34,560 bases of DNA from a virus. The position numbers and the translations under genes were made by a program. This document shows positions 15,091-24,161 of the stretch, one piece after another. The notes beneath the pieces are model-generated. The model did not search any database. It saw only the letters and a list, made by a program, of their open reading frames with translations, and was not told the DNA's origin. Position 1 is the first letter of the stretch. Each line of letters opens with the position of its first letter. The stretch is from positions 1 to 34,560 of IMG/VR virus record IMGVR_UViG_3300030329_005549. One strand, written 5' to 3'.

Positions 15091-15822
15091 ATGAGTGACA
15101 ATAAAAAAGCGGCGACAAAACCATCGTTGATCAAAAGAGACAGCAATGGATTAATTGTTCAACCTAAAGTTAAATACCTTTTCAATGAAGACGGTATGAT
15201 TGATTGGCGAAAAATGGTCAGAGCAGAACACTTGGTGTCGAACAGGCAAAGGACTCAAGAATCAGACGTGTCGCTATTGGAAGATAAAGACCTCCTTATT
15301 CTTCTAGCTGGAATTAAAGAGCTATCTCAAGTTCGTGGTTATTCTTCTGTGTCTTACGATGTGAAATCTCCATCTAGAGATTACGTTGTCGCGTCATGCA
15401 CAATCGATTGGATTCCAAACTTCGAAACAGAAGGGAGAGAGATTTCTTTCTCTGCTATAGGAGACGCTTCTCCAGCTAATACAAATAGCTTCGCCACAGA
15501 TTACCTTGGGCCGATTGCAGAAAATAGAGCTTTCGTAAGGTGTGTGAGAAATTTTCTAAGGATCAATGTTGTTGGTCAAGACGAAATTGGTAGCCCTAAA
15601 GCGATGAGCCAAGGAAGTCAGACTTCAGTTAATAGTGGAGACTTTAACCCAAAGTCTCATTTATCAAGCTTAATGAAAAGCAAAGGGATTACCTTTGACC
15701 GACTAAAGTCGAAACTGGTAAACGAAAAATACGAAAAAGCAGAAGAAGTAGAGTGTATCGAAGATATACCCAACGTCAAAGTCTTTGAGCTTATCGAAAG
15801 GATTAACAAGGCTAAAGCTTAA
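15091..15822 (+). CDS. Putative ssDNA-annealing recombination protein (Rad52/ERF-like)
   Basis: 243 residues. The central part, FSAIGDASPANTNSF then LGPIAENRAFVRCVRNFLRIN (about 128-170), resembles the G-D-A and AETRAxxRALR patterns of phage annealing proteins in the Rad52/ERF/DdrA group. YSSVSYDVKSPSRDYVVASCTIDW before it would be the beta-sheet of the fold. The C-terminal 70 residues form a separate small helical unit (LSSLMKSKGITFDRLKSKL...). With the RecB-like nuclease and RecA-like protein it would complete a resection, annealing and strand-exchange set. Its stop overlaps that of the convergent gene on the other strand. Family assignment is tentative. Confidence 0.5.
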   Translation: MSDNKKAATKPSLIKRDSNGLIVQPKVKYLFNEDGMIDWRKMVRAEHLVSNRQRTQESDVSLLEDKDLLILLAGIKELSQVRGYSSVSYDVKSPSRDYVVASCTIDWIPNFETEGREISFSAIGDASPANTNSFATDYLGPIAENRAFVRCVRNFLRINVVGQDEIGSPKAMSQGSQTSVNSGDFNPKSHLSSLMKSKGITFDRLKSKLVNEKYEKAEEVECIEDIPNVKVFELIERINKAKA

Positions 15823-16142
15823 TTCTTAGGCAGCTTGTCTTTAACCGATTGGATATAGGAAGTAAGATTTTCTAATTTTTCTGGTCTGCCCATATGAAAT
15901 TCAGTAATCGCTTCGAATTGTTTTTCTATAGGCCAATTTGCCAATATTTCGGATTGACGTTCTTTTTGTATTTCTACATTGTCAATTTCGGATTTTTGAT
16001 TGTTCCACTTTTCTTCCAGTTCTTCTAACGTGGGCTTGGGCGCGTCATTAGAATCTCCCCAATGTAAGCTGTCGTAATCATTGTTTCCAATAACCCATTC
16101 GTATTCTTTATAAAAAGTTTCTAGTACTTTTAAAATATCCAT
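15819..16142 (-). CDS. Small tail-fibre-associated protein, XkdW-like
   Basis: 107 residues. WVIGNNDYDSLHWGD followed by APKPTLEELEEKWNNQ matches the pattern (NDYDxIxW, KPTxEELxAxW) of the small phage proteins grouped with XkdW and tail-fibre assembly factors. The rest is helical and charged. It is the last gene of the - strand tail block, and an AAGGA site 5 nt before the start overlaps the upstream stop. Its own stop shares TTAA with the stop of the convergent recombination gene, leaving no room for a conventional terminator. Confidence 0.65.
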   Translation of the reverse strand: MDILKVLETFYKEYEWVIGNNDYDSLHWGDSNDAPKPTLEELEEKWNNQKSEIDNVEIQKERQSEILANWPIEKQFEAITEFHMGRPEKLENLTSYIQSVKDKLPKN

Positions 16143-16147
16143 AATAA

Positions 16148-16152
16148 TCCTT
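16148..16152 (-). promoter_or_regulatory. Ribosome binding site for the XkdW-like gene
   Basis: On the - strand AAGGA precedes the ATG at 16142 by 5 nt and overlaps the stop of the upstream gene (16151-16153), supporting this start. Confidence 0.6.
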
Positions 16153-16951
16153 AAATAACATGTTGGGCTGTTTCTTTTTCTATTTCTGATATGGCCATAA
16201 ACGAAGACGTTTTGCCGTAATAGGGAAAAAGACTACTTGGGCCTCTATTCATATATATAGAAGGGTATGAGGTGTGTGTTTTGCCAACCCTGATCCTCCA
16301 TGTGTGATCTACTACATCGCCCACTGAGTCTACTAAATATGTTAGACGAGCCACTTGTCCCATATCGGCTCCTAGAAGTTGGTAGTTCCAAACTTTTTGC
16401 GGGATTTGCTCGTCATCTTTAAATAGGGCTATTACGGCTGCTCCCCAAAAGTCCGATTGCAGACTTAATTCACAGGTTATTTCAAATACATTATGAGGAT
16501 GCTCCGCTTTGGTTTTTATTTGCATAACCTCGAACCCCTGAGTTTGACTTGGCGTGTCATTAATCGTGGAGTTAATTCCATATCTGTCGTTTATTTGTTT
16601 ATAAGCGTATTTAATGAATCTTCTTTGAGAATTAAATGCCACAGGGGTGGATGAAGACGCAACTATATACGGATGAAAGCAACACAATTCTGATTTTCCA
16701 ACTTCGTTTCTTGCTATTACCTTATGCGGACCCAAGGTTCCATCTAACAAAGGCACTACGCCCGTAATCTGCGTATCTGAAACAACGCTAAAATTAGCTG
16801 GGTATTCGTCTTGGAACATGCTCATAAATGACATGCCAGTTACATCAGATAAGTTTTGCCCGTTGATAGAAAATGTTATGCCATTATAGCCAGCTTCTGG
16901 GGTTATCCCCGAAGCTTGAGGCGAATTAATAAATGTAATTGTATTGGACAT
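16151..16951 (-). CDS. Tail/receptor-binding protein with N-terminal IPT/TIG-like domain
   Basis: 266 residues. The first 90 (ITPEAGYNGITFSINGQNLSDVTGMSF, ... LGPHKVIARNEVGKSEL) follow the IPT/TIG immunoglobulin-like pattern. The rest (FEITCELSLQSDFWGAAVIALF, HTWRIRVGKTHTSYPSIYMNRG) resembles beta-rich phage fibre end domains of the kind that describe a measured display structure, possibly the distal tip. Its ATG follows the upstream stop with one base between (TAAcATG). No signal peptide, as expected for a virion protein. As the last large gene of the block it may carry the receptor-contact end, but this is inference from order. Confidence 0.65.
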   Translation of the reverse strand: MSNTITFINSPQASGITPEAGYNGITFSINGQNLSDVTGMSFMSMFQDEYPANFSVVSDTQITGVVPLLDGTLGPHKVIARNEVGKSELCCFHPYIVASSSTPVAFNSQRRFIKYAYKQINDRYGINSTINDTPSQTQGFEVMQIKTKAEHPHNVFEITCELSLQSDFWGAAVIALFKDDEQIPQKVWNYQLLGADMGQVARLTYLVDSVGDVVDHTWRIRVGKTHTSYPSIYMNRGPSSLFPYYGKTSSFMAISEIEKETAQHVI

Positions 16952-16952
16952 G

Positions 16953-18728
16953 TTATGATTTTAATAGTTCTATTGTTCCAGATTTAGCAGAGAATACAAA
17001 ATTTTCTAAATCAATTTTGACAGTGTTCATTACTTCGTATCCATTTGATACTTGCCCAGTTTGGACAAGATTAACTTTTGAATGTAATTGGTTGTTCGAT
17101 TTCTCGAATTGACTTATGGGAATAATTGAACTTTCACTGTTGTTGTAAAGCTTTGCTCCCGTAGCAGTAGTAAAGTATTGCCCAGATATCGTTATTTCAT
17201 CGTCCCTATTTGTTCTTGGCTTGTCTATGCCTAAAATTATTGGTTGCTTAGAGGTTAGATTCACATGCTCGCCAGTGATTTCGTTTATATTTAGCAGTGC
17301 GTTTTTGCCAGATAGTTCATTTAAGTAGTCATTAATATTTTTTGAATTAATTTCCTGAGAAGGTATCAAAAATGGATTGCCGCTTCCCACTAATGTGGAA
17401 TTTATTATTGCAGATATTTTAGTTACCCCAGTTTCCAAGGAGTCTAAAAGCGAGGAGTTATTTACCGAAATGTCTCCAAAATAATTAAATGAAGTATCTG
17501 AATCTAAAGACGAATTGCTTACAAAATAAAAACCATTATTTCCAGAATCTAAAATGTTAGTACCAGTAAAGCCAATCGTATGAACCATTTCGGTAGCGTT
17601 TATTGCTTCTATCTGTATTTGATTTCCAACAACCCAATTACTCGAATCAATGCTTGATATTGTAGGCAATGGATAGAAATTATTATTTGAAGTATGTATC
17701 CCGCTAACATTACCAGAGTAACCGCTGGAAATCAAACCCCCCTCGATCACGCCCCGTGGAACAGAAATATCTACATAAGTTTCCCCAGTGTTCACGATAG
17801 GGGCTTCTACATAATTGTTTTGCCCTTTTGGATACCCGTTGAATAAAATTTTTGCACCGTATAAATTTATACCACTTACTCTTAGGTTTTTACCATACGT
17901 AGCGGAAGCGGTTTCTATATTCGTGATGTATGTTGAATTGATAATTAAATTATCAGTTGTTTCGTATTCTTCAAAAACAGTTTGTATATATTCTCCTTGA
18001 GAAAAATATCCGCTTTGTTTTTGGAGCTTAATTGGTTTATTGCTTAACGCGCCAACTGGAACCACAAAAGAAAGGCCAGAGCTACCAAGTTTAGTAAGAT
18101 TATCTACATTTATAAAACCGTTTATCCCTGAAACAACAACTCTGTTGACTTTATGCAGGGCTTTGCCGTTCGAAAGCGTAAGTAAATCTCCATAACCCAA
18201 CCCGCTTGGGTTACGCACCTCAGCATAAATAGGAGGCTCTTCAACGCTTACGGCTCCTTCAGTTTCTCCTATTTCGGTTGAGAGCTCTATAACGTTGTTT
18301 CCAGTGGGTAAGTCTTGTGGGACTTTTGCTATTATTTTTCTTTCGTTTTCTACAAAAAATTCAGATACTCCGCTTCCTCCTATTTTAATAGATTTTGTAT
18401 CCAAAAAATAATTTCCTTTAATTGATATTTCTTCTCCCCAGCGTTGGGATTGAGGATATACCCCGCTCACTACTGGTTTACCGATGAATTTATAATATAA
18501 GCTTGGGGTAAATTGATCAACTCCGTTATCTATAGTAAGTAAGTATTTGTCACTTAGACCGCTGGGTATTCTAATTTGAACCTGAGAGTTTGATTCGTTA
18601 AATGAATTTAAATTAATTTCTGCTTCTTGGCCAGACACTCCAGAACCAAAATACAAAATAGTATCAGAACCAGAGTAAATGTTTTCTCCAGTTATAGTAG
18701 CGTACCTATCTTCGTATGTTTTATGCAT
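16953..18728 (-). CDS. IPT/TIG-repeat tail protein
   Basis: 591 residues, nearly all beta-strand-like. Several IPT/TIG-type units recur: KPVVSGVYPQSQRWGEEISI with KGNYF, YGKNLRVSGINLYGAKILF, LPTISSIDSSNWVVGNQIQI, and KPRTNRDDEITISGQYF near the end. Each has the G(x)NxxxxGxx turn and a spacing of roughly 80-120 residues. Such repeats form rods or decorations that hold adhesive tips away from the tail. The start lies 8 bases inside the preceding gene. No catalytic residues are visible. It is composition-matched to its neighbours (Ser, Gly, Asn-rich), which suggests one family expanded by duplication. Confidence 0.7.
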   Translation of the reverse strand: MHKTYEDRYATITGENIYSGSDTILYFGSGVSGQEAEINLNSFNESNSQVQIRIPSGLSDKYLLTIDNGVDQFTPSLYYKFIGKPVVSGVYPQSQRWGEEISIKGNYFLDTKSIKIGGSGVSEFFVENERKIIAKVPQDLPTGNNVIELSTEIGETEGAVSVEEPPIYAEVRNPSGLGYGDLLTLSNGKALHKVNRVVVSGINGFINVDNLTKLGSSGLSFVVPVGALSNKPIKLQKQSGYFSQGEYIQTVFEEYETTDNLIINSTYITNIETASATYGKNLRVSGINLYGAKILFNGYPKGQNNYVEAPIVNTGETYVDISVPRGVIEGGLISSGYSGNVSGIHTSNNNFYPLPTISSIDSSNWVVGNQIQIEAINATEMVHTIGFTGTNILDSGNNGFYFVSNSSLDSDTSFNYFGDISVNNSSLLDSLETGVTKISAIINSTLVGSGNPFLIPSQEINSKNINDYLNELSGKNALLNINEITGEHVNLTSKQPIILGIDKPRTNRDDEITISGQYFTTATGAKLYNNSESSIIPISQFEKSNNQLHSKVNLVQTGQVSNGYEVMNTVKIDLENFVFSAKSGTIELLKS

Positions 18729-20322
18729 ATTTTTCAGTTGTTAATGTCCCGCTCCCTAATGTATATCCAGAGTTAGTTAAAAACGCCCCACTCCCATAAG
18801 ACAGAACGTAATTCCCAGAGCCAAAATGCCCGCTCCAACAATGTTTATTGTTTTGGGTAAATTGTTTTGTTCCAAATATTTCAATATTATTCTTAACTTT
18901 TTCGCAGTTCACTGACAGGCTAGTTTCAAAGCCAGAGCAATTTTTGCTTAAAGAACCTTCTATGTTATGTACAGCGCCAGATACAACTGCTATGTTTGTG
19001 TCTAAGTCGTGACGGGTTAGGTTTTTGTTTATGTTTACTTGCAAATCTGTATCTGGGCATTCTGTGCCCGCTTCAATAACGGTTTTATTTCCGCTTATCT
19101 CTGGTTCGTAAGTAACAAAGTGCCTCTTATCCGAAAACCCAGTAGCTCGTGAAGCATAATAATTAGAATCTTGCCATGTTTCTATTTGGCTAAATGATAT
19201 ATTAACATTATTAACATTCATAGTGGAGCTTGTTTCGTTTATGTCGTTTACGCAAACCCCGCTGCTATAAAAAATATTCATTAAGCTTTGAGCTCTAGAT
19301 ACAGAATCCCCCGAAGTGGCCCCAGTTCCGACAAGAGCACACATGTCGAAAGAGCCAGTTTCTACGCCTGTTGTATATGTATACGAAAGTGTTTGGTGAG
19401 AGCCAAAAGAATCGTCGGCAAAATTGTCAGCAAGAGCAATCAAGCCAGAAAGCTCTCCTGACATTGTGGTGTCTAGCGTGCAAGAAGCCTGATACCCAGT
19501 AAAATAAAAATTTTGTACACAGCCAGAGTCGAGTATAAAATGAGCTATCTGATTATCGCAACAACCACTACCGCTTTGATTAATTGGTACTCTTCCAGAT
19601 ATTGGTCCATCTTTAATATTTCCATAGACTAAAACGTCAACATAATCACCGCTGTTTCCAGAGTCGCTAAAACACGCATGAATTGCTCCTTCTATTGGGA
19701 ACTGGTTTGCGTTTTGGGTAAATTCTGCATTTACATAATAAGCATAGCCTTCTGTTCCGCCGCAGTTTACATCATCTCCCGACCAATACAAATAAGAGCT
19801 AGAGCTTTGGTTAGAGCAACCAAATCCACCAACACCGTTTGGAACCGTTACGCTAGTATGCACGTCGCATACTCCGCTATCCCAAGCAATATTGAAAAAT
19901 ATAGGGTCTCCATTCTGAGTGAATGATAGATAACCGTTATTCGGTGCGCCTCCCGTGGAAAAACCCATCCCAGAATGGTTCGTGCAGTGGTAATACAAAG
20001 AGCTAACCGAATTGTATTCAGCTTCTCTTACCGTTATTTCTGTATAAGCCCCACTGCTACCTGGAGTACCGTAACTATTTATATTATCACCAGTAGCTAT
20101 AGACCCACCCGGATAATGTACCCCATCAAGCTGCCAAGAAAACCTAAATGGATGACCAGAATTACTTACGTGAGATTGGTCAAACCTGTATGTGTTTAAA
20201 CATACGGGGTTCCAATCCAAATCCAAGTCGGGCGTTAATAAAGGGCCACTGCCAGTATCGATGTGAAATTTATTTCCATCGTTTGTCCCTGATACGGTTA
20301 CGTTGTATGTTGTTAAATTCAT
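18721..20322 (-). CDS. Tail protein with N-terminal cupredoxin-like domain
   Basis: 533 residues from ATG 20322. A TTG five codons upstream is rejected because it would overlap the previous gene, while 20322 gives the same TAAcATG junction seen at 16951. Residues 1-125 match the cupredoxin-like domain of marine phage tail proteins: YNVTVSGTNDGNKFHID, YRFDQSHVSNSGHPFRFS, YGTPGSSGAYTEITV, LYYHCTNHSGMGF. H57, C113, H116 and M119 stand where a type-1 copper site has its ligands. The rest is cysteine-, serine- and glycine-rich beta sequence of unknown family with many short aromatic strands. It is likely a tail-surface protein. Confidence 0.75.
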   Translation of the reverse strand: MNLTTYNVTVSGTNDGNKFHIDTGSGPLLTPDLDLDWNPVCLNTYRFDQSHVSNSGHPFRFSWQLDGVHYPGGSIATGDNINSYGTPGSSGAYTEITVREAEYNSVSSLYYHCTNHSGMGFSTGGAPNNGYLSFTQNGDPIFFNIAWDSGVCDVHTSVTVPNGVGGFGCSNQSSSSYLYWSGDDVNCGGTEGYAYYVNAEFTQNANQFPIEGAIHACFSDSGNSGDYVDVLVYGNIKDGPISGRVPINQSGSGCCDNQIAHFILDSGCVQNFYFTGYQASCTLDTTMSGELSGLIALADNFADDSFGSHQTLSYTYTTGVETGSFDMCALVGTGATSGDSVSRAQSLMNIFYSSGVCVNDINETSSTMNVNNVNISFSQIETWQDSNYYASRATGFSDKRHFVTYEPEISGNKTVIEAGTECPDTDLQVNINKNLTRHDLDTNIAVVSGAVHNIEGSLSKNCSGFETSLSVNCEKVKNNIEIFGTKQFTQNNKHCWSGHFGSGNYVLSYGSGAFLTNSGYTLGSGTLTTEKYA

Positions 20323-20323
20323 G

Positions 20324-22570
20324 TTAGCAGTACCCAAAAAATCTAGATGTGTAAGACGGCGTAGTTATTTGACCAGTGGTAAAAGAGCTTAAACTTCCAG
20401 TAGTGCATGTTGAATAATTATCCGCAAGTTCGGTTTCCAAATTGGAAAGAGCTTGAGAATAGTCTTTGCCTGACTCCGTTAAAGTCCCGCTCGAAATTGG
20501 TAGTCCCGTGATAACATCAAATCCGCTGGTTAAATTGTCTCCTCCATTATATCCGCTTGGATATAATTCATTCATGCCTGAACTCCAAATATTAACCCAA
20601 ACCTGAGACGAATGATCGTTTATAGTCGTAGTGCTAAATGGAAATACAATTCCACTTTCATAATAATAAGCTTCTTGGAAACCGCTTGCCCCAGAAGTTC
20701 TGCTTATAATAGTATGGTTTGGATATGATGCGTCTATTATAACTTGAGCAGCATTGATTGCTTCATCAATTGATAAGCCAGTAGTACTTATTACTGTTGA
20801 GTCTCCACTTGAGGCCGCATATATTAAACCAGACTGTACCAAGAATGACCCACTAGAACAAGCTAGCTCCGATTGATGTCCGTTATACAGGTCTATTACG
20901 TCGTTTTTTAACGAAATAATAAATGGGTGATCGTCTTGGTTTCCAGTTAAGACTCCAGTGAATAAACCACTAGAAACAAAATTGTGAGTTTCGTTTGAGG
21001 TTGTATCTCCAGAAGAAATTATAACACAAGTGTCTTGGTCTAAGCTTGAAGAGTATTCGTCAAATTTATCTCCAAATTCATCAAACGTATACTGACCGCT
21101 TAAAAACTTATTGAAAGCATTTGCGCTAGCGTCTTGCGAAGTGTTCCCTTGACCAATTATAGTATAATTCCTTATCAAATTTGAGAACGCATCTGTTCTC
21201 TTTCCTAAGTCCATATAGACATCTCCCCCAGTTATGCCTGTTCCAGAAAAATCTACGCATATTTTATCAACGCTATTAGTCAATGGAAATTCAAAGGGAC
21301 TGGAAATTAAAGCGGACTCTAAATTTATTTTTGATGAATATTCATTATTTAAACCTATACCACTAGACCATATGGTCTTGCATGAATACCCAATAACTGG
21401 AGCGTCTTTAATGTATACGCATTGATTTGCTATCCCAGTTCCAGAAGAGCTAAAAACATTTAAGCTATAAGAACCTTCAGTAAGACCGCTCAAGGGAACC
21501 TCTACGTAAGAAGACGCGTAATTAAAGCTTGGGTTATTATAAATGTTAATTGAAGAATCACTTTCATCAATTAAAACAGCGCCAGTCAAATTCAGTATAT
21601 TGTTTCCATATATATTTACCACCCCAGTAAAACCAACTGATTCATTTACGAGTTGACCAGAATTCAAAGAAAGAACTAAATCTTCTTGAGAATCTTCCTG
21701 CTGAACAGATGTTGAAAATTTCTCAACAGAAGTTGAGCTTACTCCTGATTGTCCATACACAGTGATATAATCATCAAAATCCCCAGAAGGCACTGAGAAA
21801 GAAAATGCATTGTTATTCAAAAGTTGAATTTGTATTTGCGATTGCCCTAGAGCGGCTCCACTTAACCCATGAAAAGCAAAACCGCTGACCGTTATATTTT
21901 CCCCATATGTCCCTGTGTTTGGAGATATACTAGTTACTCTTGGGGTTGGCACGAAATAATCAGAGGATGGCGTATCTTGACCAGTTAAAGTGCAAGTTAA
22001 TATGGATGTAGCTTTTTGTTGATCAAAATTTCCAGTATCCTCAACAGTTGCTATGCTTACCCAAATGTTGTTTCCTCCAGCCTTAGAGGTAAAAATGTCA
22101 TTTAATCTAGTGGTAGATAATTGATACGAGCCGCTTGCTAAAGTGCCTTCTTCTTCTGAGCCGCAAAAGCCGCTTCCATAAGCGTCGTTTAGTTTACCTG
22201 AAACTCCAGATTCAGAAGCGCCCGTAACTAATATACTACAAACACCAGAAGCCTCATTAACGTTTGAAAAAACTATTTCACCAGACGAGCAATACCCAGA
22301 GTATCCACTGTTAACATATGTGTTTTCTAAGTCAGTTAAAGCGCCAGTTTTCTCATAGCCAACGCCAGATAAAGTGACGAACTCTGTAATATCTGGCCTT
22401 TGAAAAATCACAGAACCCCAACTAGCAGTACTTGGCACTCTTACATCTATAAACTCGTGGTTGATTATTTGAAACGAGGCTTCGCCAGAGCCGACTAAAA
22501 CGCCAGTGATAAACTCTGCTCCTGTTTCATTAAACAGTACGGTTTCGCCTATGTTTCCGCTTATTTGCAT
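20324..22570 (-). CDS. Large beta-rich tail protein with IPT/TIG domains
   Basis: 748 residues. A clear IPT/TIG unit lies near residues 210-290 (PRVTSISPNTGTYGENITVS, GFAFHGL), and a second IPT-like unit follows (ESVGFTGVVNIYGNNILNLTG). The N-terminal 200 residues and the C-terminal 350 are Ser/Gly/Asn-rich with frequent short Y, F and W strands and scattered cysteines, but no recognised family. The C-terminal SFTTGQITTPSYTSRFFGYC could be an assembly or capping segment. Its ATG overlaps the upstream stop (TAATG), so it is probably translated together with that gene. A role in a tail fibre or tail-surface appendage is inferred from position. Confidence 0.65.
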   Translation of the reverse strand: MQISGNIGETVLFNETGAEFITGVLVGSGEASFQIINHEFIDVRVPSTASWGSVIFQRPDITEFVTLSGVGYEKTGALTDLENTYVNSGYSGYCSSGEIVFSNVNEASGVCSILVTGASESGVSGKLNDAYGSGFCGSEEEGTLASGSYQLSTTRLNDIFTSKAGGNNIWVSIATVEDTGNFDQQKATSILTCTLTGQDTPSSDYFVPTPRVTSISPNTGTYGENITVSGFAFHGLSGAALGQSQIQIQLLNNNAFSFSVPSGDFDDYITVYGQSGVSSTSVEKFSTSVQQEDSQEDLVLSLNSGQLVNESVGFTGVVNIYGNNILNLTGAVLIDESDSSINIYNNPSFNYASSYVEVPLSGLTEGSYSLNVFSSSGTGIANQCVYIKDAPVIGYSCKTIWSSGIGLNNEYSSKINLESALISSPFEFPLTNSVDKICVDFSGTGITGGDVYMDLGKRTDAFSNLIRNYTIIGQGNTSQDASANAFNKFLSGQYTFDEFGDKFDEYSSSLDQDTCVIISSGDTTSNETHNFVSSGLFTGVLTGNQDDHPFIISLKNDVIDLYNGHQSELACSSGSFLVQSGLIYAASSGDSTVISTTGLSIDEAINAAQVIIDASYPNHTIISRTSGASGFQEAYYYESGIVFPFSTTTINDHSSQVWVNIWSSGMNELYPSGYNGGDNLTSGFDVITGLPISSGTLTESGKDYSQALSNLETELADNYSTCTTGSLSSFTTGQITTPSYTSRFFGYC

Positions 22571-23571
22571 TATGGAATAAATATTGGATTATTTATTGTC
22601 ACTGAAGAGCTTGCTTCTCCTGCTGGGGTTATGACTTTACACGGGCCTGTTCTAGCAAATCTAGGAACGACAACATCAAATTGAGTCTCAGATATATTAT
22701 GAATTTTATTACTAGCGATTCCATTGTTAAAAACAACGCTCGTTACATTTGCTAAATTTGTTCCGTATATAGTTAATTGAGCTCCTCCATTTACTGGACT
22801 AGGAGCAAAACTAGTAATAGTTGGCAAATCTCCATATTTGTTTGATTTTATTTTAAGTGAAGATTTTAATTTTGTTCCAACACTAAAATCTAACGATTTA
22901 GACTCAAGGACGCCCTTCACTTCATAAGCCATACCTCCCAAAGTCATGTTAGCAATAACTTCTTTTCCTTGGTAGGGCAAAGTCTCCAGTATATTATATG
23001 TCTCAAGACTCAAAGATGATGATTTTTCTTTATACGATATACGATATGGGACAACCTCTCCGACACGATAAACTGGCTCCATAGCAACAGAATAATCATA
23101 AGACAAGGAAATTAATTTACTAGATGCATCTATACCTTGTATTGTGACATCCATATCAGAAAACTTAAGATAATCTCTTTCTTCATCTTGAACTGTCGTT
23201 GGGGTAAATGTTCCGCCGAAATCTTCGTAGAAGTCTAAACCGATAGAAATTTTTGCTGGTCCATGAGGCGAAGCCGAAAATCTGTACGAATTCAAATATC
23301 CAGTTTGCAAGCTTAAACCAGCAGCATCTATGCTATAAATGTTTGACTCGTTTTGCTTGGTAGAGGCATAAAACGGGTCTTGTCCAGTTACAAAAAATGA
23401 AAGGCTTGCGCTTGTTTTTAAACCCGCATTTGGGAGATATTCAAAATTTCCAGCTTGACCCACTTTAGCGGAATGGTCTGAAGAGGCATTTACAGAAAAA
23501 GAAGCTGAGTCAGCCAGTAATTCTTGACCATTTACTGACAGTCTTACATTATTATAATTATAATAGTTCAT
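22570..23571 (-). CDS. Tail protein with C-terminal IPT/TIG domain, first gene of the - strand block
   Basis: 333 residues. The first 240 (VRLSVNGQELLADSASFSVNA, FFVTGQDPFYAST, VIANMTLGGMAYEVKGVLES) have repeated long beta strands like phage major-tail or tail-tube proteins. Residues 250-330 (PTITSFAPSPVNGGAQLTIYG, TNLANVTSVVF, GPCKVITPAGEASSS) are a typical IPT/TIG domain. Major tail proteins of lambda-like phages often carry a C-terminal Ig-like domain, so this could be the tail tube protein; that is possible but unproven. AAAGGAG sits only 2 nt before the start, closer than usual. It is transcribed divergently from gene M. Confidence 0.6.
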   Translation of the reverse strand: MNYYNYNNVRLSVNGQELLADSASFSVNASSDHSAKVGQAGNFEYLPNAGLKTSASLSFFVTGQDPFYASTKQNESNIYSIDAAGLSLQTGYLNSYRFSASPHGPAKISIGLDFYEDFGGTFTPTTVQDEERDYLKFSDMDVTIQGIDASSKLISLSYDYSVAMEPVYRVGEVVPYRISYKEKSSSLSLETYNILETLPYQGKEVIANMTLGGMAYEVKGVLESKSLDFSVGTKLKSSLKIKSNKYGDLPTITSFAPSPVNGGAQLTIYGTNLANVTSVVFNNGIASNKIHNISETQFDVVVPRFARTGPCKVITPAGEASSSVTINNPIFIP

Positions 23572-23654
23572 TGCTCCTTTTGCCTTCTTCCTAACACATT
23601 ATATTTACACTGGAGACCCAAGAAAGGTGTAAATAAAAGCGAGGAATAAGGAAT
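23572..23654. promoter_or_regulatory. Divergent tail-gene control region with an 8-bp dyad
   Basis: 83 bases between two outward-facing starts. ATTTACAC (23603-23610) and GTGTAAAT (23627-23634) form a perfect inverted repeat with a 16-nt spacer, a usual operator layout. On the - strand TATAAT (23603-23598) lies 26 nt before the ATG but has no good -35 box. On the + strand the dyad itself gives TTTACA-18-TGTAAA. The + start has GAGG and AGGA sequences before it. These promoters are unlike P1-P4, consistent with late, activator-dependent expression. Confidence 0.45.
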
Positions 23655-24161
23655 ATGGCATCTATATATGAAATACCCTCTTGGAATAATGGAACGTGGT
23701 CACTGAACAATATAGTGATTCACGGAGGCAGATATTACTACAACACAAATGAATGTTCTAATTGTACACCCGCGTTACATTCTTCCGAATGGGGAGGGTG
23801 GAGTCAATTTGGAAATGCGTGGGTTCCACATTTTTTCTGGGTTCCCAGTTATGCCCCTTCTATCTCTAGCGAGCCTAAGGTTAAAAGCGTAAAGTTTGGA
23901 GATGGATATGAGCAAAGAACCCCAGAACACATTAGCAGCAGTTTAATCTCTTTAAGTTTAGCCTTCGACAAGAGAAGCGAAGAAGAGGCTACAGCAATAG
24001 CTCATTTTTTACACACCAGAGGAGCGCACGAGGCTTTCGTATTTACTCCTCCGTCTCCATACGGGAGTGCGAAAAAATTTATTTGTAAAAAATGGGATAC
24101 CTCAGTAGAATTTGAAGGGTCTTATTCCGTCAAAGCCACTTTTGAAGAGGTTGTCGAATAA
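23655..24161 (+). CDS. M: Lambda gpM-like minor tail protein with added N-terminal carbohydrate-binding-like module
   Basis: 168 residues. Residues 75-168 match the gpM family: VKSVKFGDGYEQRTPEHISS, then FLHTRGAHEAFVFTPPSPYG, then FICKKWDTSVEF. In lambda gpM caps the tail-tip side of the tape measure. Residues 8-65 (SWNNGTWSLNNIVIHGGRYY, NTNECSNCTPALHSSEWGGW) look like a small CBM5/12-type module, with a W/Y-rich pattern and a final W. This extra module is not part of the basic gpM pattern. It opens the + strand tail block after a divergent control region and its stop overlaps gene L (TAATG). Confidence 0.85.
   Translation: MASIYEIPSWNNGTWSLNNIVIHGGRYYYNTNECSNCTPALHSSEWGGWSQFGNAWVPHFFWVPSYAPSISSEPKVKSVKFGDGYEQRTPEHISSSLISLSLAFDKRSEEEATAIAHFLHTRGAHEAFVFTPPSPYGSAKKFICKKWDTSVEFEGSYSVKATFEEVVE

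Noticed and set aside
20323-20337. TTG start five codons before 20322 for the cupredoxin-type protein
   Set aside because: It would overlap the upstream gene, while ATG 20322 gives the same TAAcATG junction as another pair in the block.
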